A stretch of DNA of 64,000 bases from Sebaldella termitidis ATCC 33386. Lineage in GTDB: Bacteria > Fusobacteriota > Fusobacteriia > Fusobacteriales > Leptotrichiaceae. A model generated the notes under the pieces. That model had not been told where the DNA came from and did no database searches. It worked only from the letters and a program-made list of their open reading frames with translations. A program made the position numbers and the translations under genes. The DNA lies in contig NC_013517.1 in NCBI RefSeq assembly GCF_000024405.1, forward strand, positions 434,001 to 498,000. The letters run 5' to 3'. Shown here piece after piece: positions 1-9,213 of this stretch (position 1 is the stretch's first letter; the number at the start of each line of letters is the position of its first letter).

Positions 1-2501
1 AGTTTTTTTATAATATCGTCTCTGCTGTTTTTTTCAAGATTTTCTCTTATATTTACCAATATCATACTGGGAAGAAGATTGAAGAAATCTTTATAATCTT
101 TATTAAAATCTGTTTTAGAGAAAAACTGATTCACAGCATCCCCTATTTTGGAGCTTTTATTTTTCAGGACAGTTTCATCTGTGTCTTCATAAAGATCTTC
201 CTGTTCCAGAATATCATTTATATGTGAGAATTCCTTTACATATTTATCGCTGAAAAATAAAATTCCATTTTCAAATATCTGTCTTCTTGAATAAGTAACG
301 ACCGGATTTTCACTGCTGTCTAATGTTTTCGTTTCCACGTTCCATTCTTTCAAAAGCATAGAAAGCATAAAATTACTGTCCGGATTACCGGGGTAAAATG
401 AAATCCCCTTTTTATTTTTATATAAGTTTTTATAGGATTTTTTGAACTCTTTTTTTAGTGTATTGTCACTGTATCCCAAAAATTTGTTTTTAAATGAATC
501 ACTTAAATTAAGTTCTTCAGAATACTGTTTTACAATATAGAGGGCAGCAATTTTTACTGAATTCAGATAATTTTTTGAATTATCATGGGAATTATTTGTA
601 AGAACCAGTACTTCGTCTATAAAATTTTTGATATCACTGTAATCCTGATATTTTAATGTAATATTCGCTGTTTGTTCGCTGTTTCCAAAAAAATCTGCAT
701 TTGGAAAAAGTCCGAGAACAAGCGGGATAAAATTAAGAGCTTTCAGAGTTTCATTTTCTCTTTTATCATCAAGCAGAAGTTTTTTTGCCTGATCAAAGTC
801 TCCGTTTGAAGCATAATAATCAGCAAGTGCCTGCTTCATTCCGTGATCCTCAAATGAGAAAAAACCTGCACTTTGGGTAAGCTGTTTTTCAAGCTCTTCA
901 TATTCCTCTTTGTCATTAGTCTTTTTATAAATATCAAGCAGATAAATCTTGTCAGGATAATAAAAAGAGTCCTGGTTATGAGATGAAACACCGTAGTCAT
1001 AGGAGTTTGACAAAAAAGAATAAAGAGTTTTTGCTTTATCAAGATCTCCGAGTTTGTAATATGCATAGGCACCTAATCTTATCATAGAAATATTATAGCC
1101 GTAAGAATCATAGTCATGATAATCATTCGAAGCCTTCGGCTCTTCATTCAGATCAATACCGCTGTCCTGAATTAATGCCAGAGTTTTATTATATTTTTGT
1201 GTTCTGTTATACAGGTCGACTATATTCAGATTAATATTGTTATTTTTAGAAGGAAGCATGCTTTCATAAATCGAAAGTGCCATTTCTGTATCTTTTTTTT
1301 CTGTATATATTTGTGCAAGAACAGGCTTTGCCCTGTTTATTCCCTGTGTGATATATGCTTCATAAATAGGAACTGCTCTGTCTTTTACCATTTTCCAGTT
1401 TTCGCCAAGATAATAACCGTCACTGATAAGGTCGTCAATAAAGGTATTTAGTTTTTCTTTCTTGTCATTTAGATAATATAATGATAATAATTCATTGACA
1501 GCATCATAATCATCAGGATTTTCAGTTATTCTGTCCAGATATATTTTCTCATTTTCTTCAAAAGAAGTTTTTAGTATGGGAAGATCAAAATCTAAGTCAT
1601 CTTCAGCTTCATCATCATCAGTTTCGGAAAGGACAGTATTATCATCCTGTACAGTCTGGAAATTATTTTCACTGTACTCATCTTCAGCATCAAGTACATT
1701 GCCTTCCTCAGCTTTGGACAGATATTCTTCGAGAACTTCTTTCGCGCCTTTGTCACCTCTTTTAATATAAGGGGCAAGCTCTTTTTTCAGGTCTTCTTTA
1801 GAATAATATTCGCCGAAAATAGTAAAAATTTCCATACTGCCCTTTGAATTTTTTAAATATTTTTTATAAGAATTAACTGCGTTTTTATAATCATTATACG
1901 CTGAGTATAAATCTCCGAGTTCTTTGTCTGCTCTTGTTTTTCCTTTGGCAGATTCAAGCTTTAACAAATCTACCCTTGTATTATAGCTGTACTGGCTGAT
2001 CATATAGAAATAAGCGTCCTCATCTCCGCTTATGGCAAGATCACGGTAAACAGCGGAAGCTTTCTCTTCATAACCGTTTTCCGCATATATGGCAGCAAGC
2101 AAATCCATGTCACTGCGGCTTTTTTTATTAAATAATTTTATCAGCTTATCTTCGGAATTATCAGCAAGATAAAGAGAACCAAGCATGTGCAGAGCCTCTT
2201 TATTTTTTTTGCGTGCGAGCTCTTCAAGTATAACTGTGCTTTTTTCATCCTGAATATCATCAATATAATATTTGGCGAGCTTTAATTTTGCCTCGTCACT
2301 TACAGGACTGTATTTTTCATATATTTCCTTAGCTTTCAGAATTTTATTGCCGTAATAATAGTCATCAGCAAGTTCCAGTTCTTCATCTATTTTTTTTGTG
2401 TCAACAGAATTTTTGATATTTGTCTGACTGGTTTTTTTCGCAGATTCTGTTAAAATGCTAAAGTTAAGTAATAACAATGTAAGAATAATAAATTTTTTCA
2501 T
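1..2501 (-). CDS. Large exported TPR-like repeat protein (3' end outside window)
   Basis: The gene runs off the left edge, so about 833 N-terminal residues are visible. The ATG at 2501 has an AGGAGGT ribosome site 3 bases upstream. The protein opens with an export signal (MKKFIILTLLLLNF), so it probably acts in the periplasm or at the envelope. The rest is built of short helical pairs with recurrent A..Y...G....A motifs (for example ALADYYASNGDFDQAKKLL), the look of TPR or Sel1-like repeats, broken by a very acidic stretch at about residues 280-310. TPR proteins are usually scaffolds; no catalytic motif was seen. It is transcribed away from the phosphodiesterase gene's terminator, as a separate unit. 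Exact repeat family and partner are unknown. Confidence 0.8.
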   Translation of the reverse strand, partial: MKKFIILTLLLLNFSILTESAKKTSQTNIKNSVDTKKIDEELELADDYYYGNKILKAKEIYEKYSPVSDEAKLKLAKYYIDDIQDEKSTVILEELARKKNKEALHMLGSLYLADNSEDKLIKLFNKKSRSDMDLLAAIYAENGYEEKASAVYRDLAISGDEDAYFYMISQYSYNTRVDLLKLESAKGKTRADKELGDLYSAYNDYKNAVNSYKKYLKNSKGSMEIFTIFGEYYSKEDLKKELAPYIKRGDKGAKEVLEEYLSKAEEGNVLDAEDEYSENNFQTVQDDNTVLSETDDDEAEDDLDFDLPILKTSFEENEKIYLDRITENPDDYDAVNELLSLYYLNDKKEKLNTFIDDLISDGYYLGENWKMVKDRAVPIYEAYITQGINRAKPVLAQIYTEKKDTEMALSIYESMLPSKNNNINLNIVDLYNRTQKYNKTLALIQDSGIDLNEEPKASNDYHDYDSYGYNISMIRLGAYAYYKLGDLDKAKTLYSFLSNSYDYGVSSHNQDSFYYPDKIYLLDIYKKTNDKEEYEELEKQLTQSAGFFSFEDHGMKQALADYYASNGDFDQAKKLLLDDKRENETLKALNFIPLVLGLFPNADFFGNSEQTANITLKYQDYSDIKNFIDEVLVLTNNSHDNSKNYLNSVKIAALYIVKQYSEELNLSDSFKNKFLGYSDNTLKKEFKKSYKNLYKNKKGISFYPGNPDSNFMLSMLLKEWNVETKTLDSSENPVVTYSRRQIFENGILFFSDKYVKEFSHINDILEQEDLYEDTDETVLKNKSSKIGDAVNQFFSKTDFNKDYKDFFNLLPSMILVNIRENLEKNSRDDIIKK

Positions 2502-2594
2502 GATACCTCCTAAATTTTAATTATTATATCATTTTCGTGTAATTTTTCATAGAATAAATTATTTTAATGCGCAGAAAAAATAGACAGAAATAAT

Positions 2595-2628
2595 ATAATA
2601 AAAAACCCCCGTTAAATTTTCGGGGGGT
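2595..2628 (-). terminator. Rho-independent terminator of the phosphodiesterase gene
   Basis: A C-rich/G-rich hairpin (stem CCCCCG 2606-2611 with CGGGGG 2621-2626) is followed on the minus strand by a run of T. It lies about 20 bases after the stop of the gene at 2646-3635. Confidence 0.85.
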
Positions 2629-2645
2629 ATATAAAAATAAAATAT

Positions 2646-3635
2646 TTAAAATTCCATACTATCTCCCTGATCCAGCATTATGAAATTCACTCCGAGAGTA
2701 TTTCCGTTTTTCAGCTGTCCAAGAATTGAAGAACGTATATCGGTATTTTTGTTCAATGTGGGTTTAACATGGCTGATTATTACATTCAGCCCTTTCAGCG
2801 AGCCTTTTCCGCCGCTGTATTTTTCCAGATTCTGAAGCTCTTTCAGGAGCCATTCGGGAGTAAGATGTCCGAATAAATCCTTGTCGGCTATTCCGTTTTG
2901 ATAAGAAACCTCGATTATTATACCTTTAAGATTCTTGCTTTTTACCTTTGGTCCCAGTGTTTTCCAGACAGTATCCAGATGCGTAGATTTCTCAACAGTA
3001 TCAGGACCTGTATCTCCGAAAAAAGCGAAATAATCTTTATTTTTTCTGACAAGGATCATAGAAGACTCGTAATTACTGTGGCTGAGCGGCAAAGCGGCGC
3101 CGAATAGTGAAGTTCCCTCTATTGCAGTTTCTTTACCGGGGTCAAGCACTTTGTAAGTGTATTGTCCAAGCTTAAAGCCTTCACCTGATGTAGAAAAATT
3201 AGGCCATGTTTTCCAGTTAAAGTAGTTATTTGTCAAAACATCAACAACTGACTGCAATGCATAGATATTTTTCTTAGAATCATCTGTAGAGCTTATAACA
3301 AGTCCTGAAACATGATCCAGATGACCATGGCTGATAAAATAACCTTTTACGGCATTTTTAAAGACATAGCCTTCCAGCGTAAGCGGTGAATCTGCCGGGA
3401 CAGCAATATTTTTAAATGCACCTTTGGCAGCGGCTTTTTCTATTCCCGGAAGAAGAGTTCCCGCATCCAGTGCAAGGTAGCTGTTTTCGTCAGTGCTTCT
3501 GATAAGATATGAAGTTATATTTCCGTCAATAACGCCGCCGTTTACACCCAGAGCTACTATTTCAAAAGAAGTTTTGGCAAAAGCGGAAACAGAAATAATA
3601 ATACCGAATAATACTGTAAAAAATGTTCTTTTCAT
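2646..3635 (-). CDS. Exported class II 3',5'-cyclic nucleotide phosphodiesterase (metallo-beta-lactamase fold)
   Basis: The 329-residue protein hydrolyses a cyclic nucleotide 3'-ester bond, if it behaves like its family (PDEase_II, as yeast PDE1 and Vibrio CpdP). The metal-binding signature HGHLDHVSGL is intact, with further metal-ligand candidates in LSHSNYESS, FFGDTGPD and IISHVKPT. An N-terminal signal (MKRTFFTVLFGIIISVSAFA) points to the periplasm, as for CpdP. The ATG at 3635 is chosen over the upstream ATG at 3677 because a GGAGGG site sits just before it and the signal peptide starts there. It stands alone, with its own terminator. The substrate (cAMP or another cyclic nucleotide) cannot be told from sequence. 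Confidence 0.87.
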   Translation of the reverse strand: MKRTFFTVLFGIIISVSAFAKTSFEIVALGVNGGVIDGNITSYLIRSTDENSYLALDAGTLLPGIEKAAAKGAFKNIAVPADSPLTLEGYVFKNAVKGYFISHGHLDHVSGLVISSTDDSKKNIYALQSVVDVLTNNYFNWKTWPNFSTSGEGFKLGQYTYKVLDPGKETAIEGTSLFGAALPLSHSNYESSMILVRKNKDYFAFFGDTGPDTVEKSTHLDTVWKTLGPKVKSKNLKGIIIEVSYQNGIADKDLFGHLTPEWLLKELQNLEKYSGGKGSLKGLNVIISHVKPTLNKNTDIRSSILGQLKNGNTLGVNFIMLDQGDSMEF

Positions 3636-3747
3636 AAATCCCTCCAAAATATAATTTAATGCTGTGCTTCTATTCATAATCAGGCAGTTTCGCCGGAAAA
3701 ATCCGGCACGGTCTGCGCAAAGGATGAGTAAGACGCTGCATTGGTTA

Positions 3748-3787
3748 TAAAAACGGAAGATTATTTACCAAATGATAAAAATCTTCC
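3748..3787 (-). terminator. Rho-independent terminator of the SAM-hydrolase-like gene
   Basis: An 8-bp stem (GGAAGATT 3755-3762 with AATCTTCC 3780-3787) is followed by T residues on the minus strand, 9 bases after the stop codon at 3796. Confidence 0.75.
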
Positions 3788-3795
3788 AGATATAT

Positions 3796-4701
3796 TTATT
3801 TATAAATTTTTACACTCCAGTCTCCGCCGTACTCTATTTTATAAGTAGAAGCAAAGTCACCCATGTTTACAGCAAAAGATAAAGAATCTAAGCTGTTGTA
3901 ATACATAAGGTTTTTACCCTCAGGCACATCTCCGAAACTATTGGCAAAAGGCATCTTGTCCTTGAAGATAAGCTTGTCTTTATTGTAGATTTCCACTGTA
4001 AAGATATCGCCTTTTTTAATATTCATTTTACTTGCAGTATTACGGTCGATGTTAGTCCATATATTTCCATACTGTACATCTAAGATAGGTATGTTTCCTA
4101 CAAGTGTATTTTTTTCATATTTTGCTTTCTGATAGCTGATCATTTCCACTTTAGAAGGAAGTTTTTTTCCTACCTGCTCAAAAGTAATAGCACCTGATGC
4201 AAGTCTTGCACCTGTATAAGCATATACATCACGTCCGTGGAAAGTATATGATTTTTCAGAATCCTGACGTCTGTTTACAGCCTCGTCAATTTGTCTAACT
4301 TCATCAATTCCGAATTTTTCTGCTACAAGAGCTAAAGTTCCGTTATCAGGAGTAACAAAATATTGTCCGTTTTTTGTTTTTAAAACAACGGATAATCTTT
4401 CGGTACCTACACCCGGATCTACTATAGATACAAATACTGTACCGGCCGGCCAGTATTCTGCCGTCTGATATAAACGGTATGCCGCATCCCATATACTGTA
4501 AGCAGGAATGTCATGTGTAACATCATATATTTTCAGATCCTTGTCGATTCCTATAGCGACACCTTTCATTGCAGAAACTGCCCCGTCCTTAAGACCAAAG
4601 TCAGACTGAAAAACCAGAATTTCAGATGCTGAAAATACAGAAGTTGAGAAGATAATAATACTTCCGACAGTTAATAAAAATTTTTTTAAAAATTTTTTCA
4701 T
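3796..4701 (-). CDS. Exported SAM hydrolase / chlorinase-fluorinase family protein (DUF62)
   Basis: The 301-residue protein belongs to the S-adenosylmethionine hydroxide adenosyltransferase (DUF62) family, whose members split SAM into adenosine and methionine using water as nucleophile. The family triad is visible: Asp34 in QSDFG, Arg in VDPGVGTER and His in FHGRDVYA. Another conserved stretch is TPDNGTL. The odd feature is a clear N-terminal signal (MKKFLKKFLLTVGSIIIFSTSVFSA), so this copy should be outside the cytoplasm, where SAM is not expected to be plentiful. The ATG at 4701 has an AAGGAGAG site. It is a single-gene unit with its own terminator. The true substrate may differ from SAM. 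Confidence 0.85.
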   Translation of the reverse strand: MKKFLKKFLLTVGSIIIFSTSVFSASEILVFQSDFGLKDGAVSAMKGVAIGIDKDLKIYDVTHDIPAYSIWDAAYRLYQTAEYWPAGTVFVSIVDPGVGTERLSVVLKTKNGQYFVTPDNGTLALVAEKFGIDEVRQIDEAVNRRQDSEKSYTFHGRDVYAYTGARLASGAITFEQVGKKLPSKVEMISYQKAKYEKNTLVGNIPILDVQYGNIWTNIDRNTASKMNIKKGDIFTVEIYNKDKLIFKDKMPFANSFGDVPEGKNLMYYNSLDSLSFAVNMGDFASTYKIEYGGDWSVKIYK

Positions 4702-4848
4702 ATATCTCTCCTTAATAAGATTTAGTCACTTAAAATATATCTTTATTATGTAAAAAAGTCAAATATATTATATTAATCGGAAAATGTCCGTATAATAAGC
4801 AATATAAGGGAATGTTGCCGAATTTGTTTTGAGAATATGTTCTTTTAA

Positions 4849-4877
4849 TTGAACTAATAATTTTTTTATGGTATTAT
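4849..4877 (+). promoter_or_regulatory. Sigma-70-type promoter of the small exported protein
   Basis: TTGAAC (4849-4854), a 17-base spacer and TATTAT (4872-4877), about 20 bases upstream of the AGGAGG site of the gene at 4901. Confidence 0.65.
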
Positions 4878-4900
4878 GAAAAAAAATAAAGGAGGAATAC

Positions 4901-5317
4901 ATGAAAAAAGTCGTTTTATTTATATTTTTAGCATTAGGGATTATTTCATTTTCAGCAGATTATTCAAAGGGAGCTGCCGCAGAATTAAAGCTTGTTCCGA
5001 TCAGCGGCAGTGAATACGGGTTTGACATTACATATTATCCTGAAAAGGACGGAACAGGGAAAGATGAGCCTTTGAAAGCAAGAGAATCAAAGACTGAAAT
5101 AGGAATCGCAGTAAAAAAGGGGAACACATATTATTATGAAGGTGAATCATACGGGGAGCTATGCAAAATTGAAATAACTGAAAATGCAAAAAAAATGACA
5201 GTAAAAACCAATAAAAACTGTTCGGGGTATGATAATTTTGACGGGACTTATCAGTATAAAGGCGAAACATCGGCAAAGAATACCAAAGATATAAAGGATA
5301 ATGCCGGAGGTTTTTAG
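4901..5317 (+). CDS. Small exported protein of unknown function
   Basis: A 138-residue protein with a typical signal peptide (MKKVVLFIFLALGIISFSA) and a charged, beta-rich mature part with many Lys, Glu, Gly and Tyr. Two cysteines (in GELCKIEI and NKNCSGYD) lie about 30 residues apart and could form a disulphide after export. I do not recognise a family. It has its own promoter, a GGAGGA ribosome site and its own terminator, so it is a real monocistronic gene. A role as periplasmic or surface protein is inference from the signal only. Confidence 0.8.
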   Translation: MKKVVLFIFLALGIISFSADYSKGAAAELKLVPISGSEYGFDITYYPEKDGTGKDEPLKARESKTEIGIAVKKGNTYYYEGESYGELCKIEITENAKKMTVKTNKNCSGYDNFDGTYQYKGETSAKNTKDIKDNAGGF

Positions 5318-5343
5318 CCAGTACTAAAAATACTTCAAAAAAC

Positions 5344-5398
5344 AGAACTTTTTTAGATAAAGAATTTTTGTATTTATCTGAAAGTAGTTCTTTTTTTT
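5344..5398 (+). terminator. Bipartite hairpin terminator
   Basis: An outer stem AGAACT (5344-5349) with AGTTCT (5386-5391) encloses an inner stem AGATAAA (5355-5361) with TTTATCT (5373-5379). The outer arm runs into eight T. Confidence 0.75.
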
Positions 5399-5449
5399 AT
5401 TGTATGATTATGATAAAATTAGTTAAATAAACAAAGGGAGAAGACGATT

Positions 5450-6895
5450 ATGTTCGAAATATTTGAAAATGTAGAATATGAAGTTATCAATAAAGGAAAA
5501 GACTTTGTCATAGGGGATATTCATTATGACTCCAGAAAGATAAAGGAAAATGATGTGTTTTGTGCTCTTATAGGAGCAGTCACAGACGGGCATAACTATA
5601 TAGAAAAGGCCGTGAACAGCGGTGCTAAAATGGTAATCGCGGAAAAAAAGGATATTACTGTTGCTGATAAGGATGTAACCTACATTTTTGTGGATAATCT
5701 AAGAAAACATCTTGGGGTAATAGCTTCCAATTTTTTCGGCTGGCCTCAGAAGAAACTGAAAATAATAGGTATTACAGGGACAAACGGTAAAACTACATCA
5801 AGCTACATACTGGACAGTATGCTTGAGAATACATCAAGAATAGGAACTATAGGCTATAAAATACTGGATGAGGAAATAGAAGCACCGAACACTACTCCCG
5901 AATCACTTGATCTGGTAAAAATGCTGGATAAGAGCCTGAAAAAAGGTGTGGAGTATTTTATAATGGAAGTAAGCTCACATGCTTTGGAGATAGGACGGGT
6001 GGATATGCTTGAATTTGATTCGGTAATGTTTACTAATCTTACGCAGGATCATCTGGATTATCATGAAAATATGGAGAATTATTTTAACGCTAAGTTTAAG
6101 CTGTTTTCCATGCTCAGAAATAAAGATGCTGCAGCTGTAAATATAGATGATTCCTACGGGGAAAGAATTTATAATTCCAATAAAAGCTATAAATCTTATT
6201 CTATAATAAAGGATTCGGATCTGAAAGGAAAAATAGAGGAATATCATAACGGAGGAATGAAAGCTTCTGTTATTTTTCAGGGAGCGGAATATTTCTTTGA
6301 TACGAAGCTCGTGGGAGACTATAATCTGTATAATCTTCTGGGTTGTATCGGAGTGCTTCTGAATCTCGGTTTTGATATCAGGGATATAATCGAAAGGGTG
6401 AAAAGAGTAGGTTATGTACCGGGAAGATTCGAGCTGGTAAATGAAGGACAGGATTTCAGAGTAATAGTGGACTATGCACATACAGACAACGGACTTGAAA
6501 ATATACTGGAAACTGTGAGAAAAATAACTGAAAAGAGAGTAATAACAATATTCGGGGCAGGCGGAGACAGAGATAATACCAAAAGACCAAAGATGGCAAG
6601 GGCAGCTGCAAAGTACAGCGACTTTGTAATTATAACTTCTGATAATCCCAGAACCGAAGATCCGGCAGAAATAACAAGGCAGGTAGAAAAAGGACTCACA
6701 GATATAGATTTTCCAAAAGATAAATATACAGTAATTGTAGACAGGGAACAGGCAATAAGATATGGAATAGAAATGTCAGATGCCAACGACAGCCTTCTTA
6801 TAGCAGGTAAAGGGCATGAAGATTATCAAATACTAGGGCGTGAAAAGATCCATTTTGATGACAGGGAACAAGCCAGAAAATATTTGAAGAAATAA
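5450..6895 (+). CDS. murE: UDP-N-acetylmuramyl-tripeptide synthetase
   Basis: MurE adds the third residue, normally a diamino acid, to UDP-MurNAc-L-Ala-D-Glu in the cytoplasm, using ATP. The 481-residue length and all three Mur-ligase domains fit: an N-terminal UDP-binding domain, the ATP loop GTNGKTT at about residues 110-116, the lysine region NYFNAKF, and the C-terminal domain with DYAHTDNGL. DNPRTEDP at about residue 398 is the motif that in MurE selects meso-diaminopimelate. Fusobacterium uses meso-lanthionine at this position, so the substrate here could be either. The ATG at 5450 has a GGGAGAAG site. It is a single gene, with a terminator about 150 bases downstream. Confidence 0.96.
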   Translation: MFEIFENVEYEVINKGKDFVIGDIHYDSRKIKENDVFCALIGAVTDGHNYIEKAVNSGAKMVIAEKKDITVADKDVTYIFVDNLRKHLGVIASNFFGWPQKKLKIIGITGTNGKTTSSYILDSMLENTSRIGTIGYKILDEEIEAPNTTPESLDLVKMLDKSLKKGVEYFIMEVSSHALEIGRVDMLEFDSVMFTNLTQDHLDYHENMENYFNAKFKLFSMLRNKDAAAVNIDDSYGERIYNSNKSYKSYSIIKDSDLKGKIEEYHNGGMKASVIFQGAEYFFDTKLVGDYNLYNLLGCIGVLLNLGFDIRDIIERVKRVGYVPGRFELVNEGQDFRVIVDYAHTDNGLENILETVRKITEKRVITIFGAGGDRDNTKRPKMARAAAKYSDFVIITSDNPRTEDPAEITRQVEKGLTDIDFPKDKYTVIVDREQAIRYGIEMSDANDSLLIAGKGHEDYQILGREKIHFDDREQARKYLKK

Positions 6896-7046
6896 TTCAA
6901 AATTGTGTAGTAATACCCGAAATAGTCCAATTGACAGTTATATATGGAGAAATTCTATAAGACACCAGGAAATACAAAAATATAAATTATATATATGTTT
7001 TATAGAAAAATTATATATATAGTTTATGTAAGTAAAATAAAGGATT

Positions 7047-7091
7047 GCCTATTTTGTCAAGGGGGTATTTAACAAATAGGCTCTTTTTTTT
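7047..7091 (+). terminator. Rho-independent terminator between murE and kdsA
   Basis: GCCTATTT (7047-7054) pairs with AAATAGGC (7074-7081), followed by a T-rich run. It lies about 150 bases after murE in an otherwise empty 306-base gap; the bases between 6896 and 7046 show no gene. Confidence 0.8.
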
Positions 7092-7201
7092 ATTGTTTGA
7101 GTATGGTAGAATTATTACAGTGAAAAATACAGATATACAGATTATATTTTAAATATAAATAGCAGGAAAAGGATAATAAGATTTTAGAGGAGGAATTTAG
7201 T

Positions 7202-8047
7202 GTGGAAAATTTACAAAAAGTAAAAGAAGTAAAAATAAGTGATAAAATAACAATAGGAAATTCCAGAATAACCCTGCTTGCAGGACCATGCGTTATCGAA
7301 TCGGAAGATCTGGTTATGGAAGTAGCGGCAAAACTAAAGGAAATTACTGATAAATTAGGTATAAATTTTGTGTTTAAGTCATCGTTTGACAAGGCTAACA
7401 GAACATCAATACATGGATTCAGAGGTCCGGGGATAGAAAAAGGACTGGAAATACTAAATAAAGTCAAGGAAAAATACGGAGTTCCGCTTGTAACGGATAT
7501 TCATGAGCCATGGCAGTGTGAAGCAGCGGCAAAAGTAATAGATATTATACAGATACCGGCATTTTTATCAAGACAGACTGATCTGCTTGTAGCTGCTGCC
7601 CAGACAGGAAAAGCTGTTAATGTAAAGAAAGGACAGTTTCTGGCACCTTGGGATATGAAAAATGTAGTAAGCAAATTTGAGGAAGCAGGAAATACTAATA
7701 TTATGCTTTGTGAAAGAGGAGCTTCATTCGGATATAACAATTTGGTGGTCGATATGAGAAGTCTTCTGGAAATGAGAAAATTCGGATATCCTGTTGTTTT
7801 TGATGCTACACATTCGGTACAGATACCGGGAGGTAAAGGAAGTGCGACAGACGGGAACAGAGAATATGTTTATCCGCTGATGAAGGCTGCTGTATCAATA
7901 GGAGTAGATGCTGTATTTGCAGAGGTTCACCCTGATCCTGACAAAGGAATGTCTGACGGACCAAATATGCTGAGATTAGATGATATGGAAGAGATACTTA
8001 CAAACATTTTGAAGATAGATGATTTAGTAAAGAACCAAGAAATTTAG
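7202..8047 (+). CDS. kdsA: 3-deoxy-8-phosphooctulonate (KDO-8-P) synthase
   Basis: KdsA condenses phosphoenolpyruvate with arabinose-5-phosphate to KDO-8-phosphate, the first committed step to the KDO of lipopolysaccharide, so the cell should have an outer membrane. The 281-residue length and the motifs [27 protein letters not shown] and [11 protein letters not shown] fit. Cys30 in AGPC marks the metal-dependent class (the metal-independent E. coli type has Asn there). Translation starts at GTG 7202, 7-8 bases after AGGAGGAA; no ATG nearby would keep the N-terminus. It is followed after 10 bases by the aminotransferase, so the two are probably co-transcribed. Confidence 0.95.
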   Translation: MENLQKVKEVKISDKITIGNSRITLLAGPCVIESEDLVMEVAAKLKEITDKLGINFVFKSSFDKANRTSIHGFRGPGIEKGLEILNKVKEKYGVPLVTDIHEPWQCEAAAKVIDIIQIPAFLSRQTDLLVAAAQTGKAVNVKKGQFLAPWDMKNVVSKFEEAGNTNIMLCERGASFGYNNLVVDMRSLLEMRKFGYPVVFDATHSVQIPGGKGSATDGNREYVYPLMKAAVSIGVDAVFAEVHPDPDKGMSDGPNMLRLDDMEEILTNILKIDDLVKNQEI

Positions 8048-8057
8048 GAGGAATAAG

Positions 8058-9140
8058 ATGAAAAAGAAGGTATTGCTGACACCCGGTCCCACTAATATTC
8101 CGGAAAATCTTCTCGGAGTACTGGGGACTGACATAGTACATCACAGAAAAGTAGACTTTCATAATGTTATGAAAGAGCTGAATGAAAATTTAAAGAAGAT
8201 TTTTAAGACCAGAGAGAATGTATATGTGTTGACGTCATCCGGAACCGGCGCAATGGAGGCAGCTGTAGTGAATTATTTCTCCAAAGGCGAAAAAGTACTT
8301 GTGATAAATACCGGGTACTTTGGCGACAGATTCAGGAAAATAGCCGGAATCTACGGACTGGAACCGATAAATCTGGAATATGAGTTTGGTGAATCATATA
8401 AATTAGAGGATGTAAAAAAAGCTTTGGCTGAGAATCCCGATATAAAAGGAATTTTTATGACTCACAGCGAGACGTCCACAGGAGTTCTCAATAATGTAGC
8501 GGCAGTGGGAGAGCTGACCAAAGATACGGATATTCTTCTGGTAGTAGATACTATCAGCGGACTTGTGGCAAATGAATTTGACTTTGACGGCTGGAATATA
8601 GATGTAGCAGTGGCAGGAAGCCAGAAAGCATTTTTGATACCTCCGGGGCTGGCATTTCTTGCAATGAGCAAAAAAGCAGGAAGAGCTGCAGAAAAGTCAG
8701 ATATTCCCAAATATTACTTTGATATAAAACAGGCTGAAAAAGCTTTTGAAAGTAAAAGTGAAACTCCTTATACCCCAGCTATAGGTCTTATAATTGCAGC
8801 AAATGTTTCCTGCAGAATTATAGTGGAAAAGGGAGTAGAGAATATAGTAAGGGAAAAATATGAACTTAGAAAGTATATTGAACAGAAGCTTTCTGAACTG
8901 GACTTCAAAATTCTTGTAAAGGATGAAGAAAACAGAAGCAATACTTTGATCTCTGTGGTAAAAGACGGCATAAAGATAAAAAATGTAATCAGAAGCCTCG
9001 AAGAAAGAGGTTATACAGTGACAGGAGGAAAGGGAGATTTCGAGGACAGTCTTATGAGAGTAGGAATACTCGGGGAATTTTCCAGAGAGGATATAGATGA
9101 GTTTCTTGCTGTTCTTATTGAAGAGCTGGAAAAACAATGA
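8058..9140 (+). CDS. Class V PLP-dependent aminotransferase (alanine-glyoxylate / serine-pyruvate type)
   Basis: A 360-residue fold-type I aminotransferase. It opens with LTPGPTNIPENL, the start typical of the alanine-glyoxylate/serine-pyruvate/aspartate branch. Other family marks are SSGTGAMEAA, HSETSTGVLN, VVDTISGL and the PLP lysine in AGSQKAF at about residue 192. The family moves an amino group from alanine, serine or aspartate to glyoxylate or pyruvate; some members work with phosphoglycerate dehydrogenase in serine synthesis. Neighbours do not settle the substrate. AGGAGGAA precedes the ATG. It is probably in one operon with kdsA. Confidence 0.9.
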   Translation: MKKKVLLTPGPTNIPENLLGVLGTDIVHHRKVDFHNVMKELNENLKKIFKTRENVYVLTSSGTGAMEAAVVNYFSKGEKVLVINTGYFGDRFRKIAGIYGLEPINLEYEFGESYKLEDVKKALAENPDIKGIFMTHSETSTGVLNNVAAVGELTKDTDILLVVDTISGLVANEFDFDGWNIDVAVAGSQKAFLIPPGLAFLAMSKKAGRAAEKSDIPKYYFDIKQAEKAFESKSETPYTPAIGLIIAANVSCRIIVEKGVENIVREKYELRKYIEQKLSELDFKILVKDEENRSNTLISVVKDGIKIKNVIRSLEERGYTVTGGKGDFEDSLMRVGILGEFSREDIDEFLAVLIEELEKQ

Positions 9141-9213
9141 TCTTATCTAAACAGGAGCTTTTGAAAAAAAGCATAAGTATATTAAATAAAAACAAAAAAT
9201 AAAGGAGAAAAAT

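Noticed and set aside
836-1777. Several short frames inside the first gene
   Set aside because: All lie within the large minus-strand repeat protein in other frames and lack ribosome sites.
3680-3720. GCCGGAAAAATCCGGC palindrome as a terminator
   Set aside because: It lies upstream of the phosphodiesterase start and has no T tract on either side; the terminator at 3748-3787 explains the neighbouring gene end.
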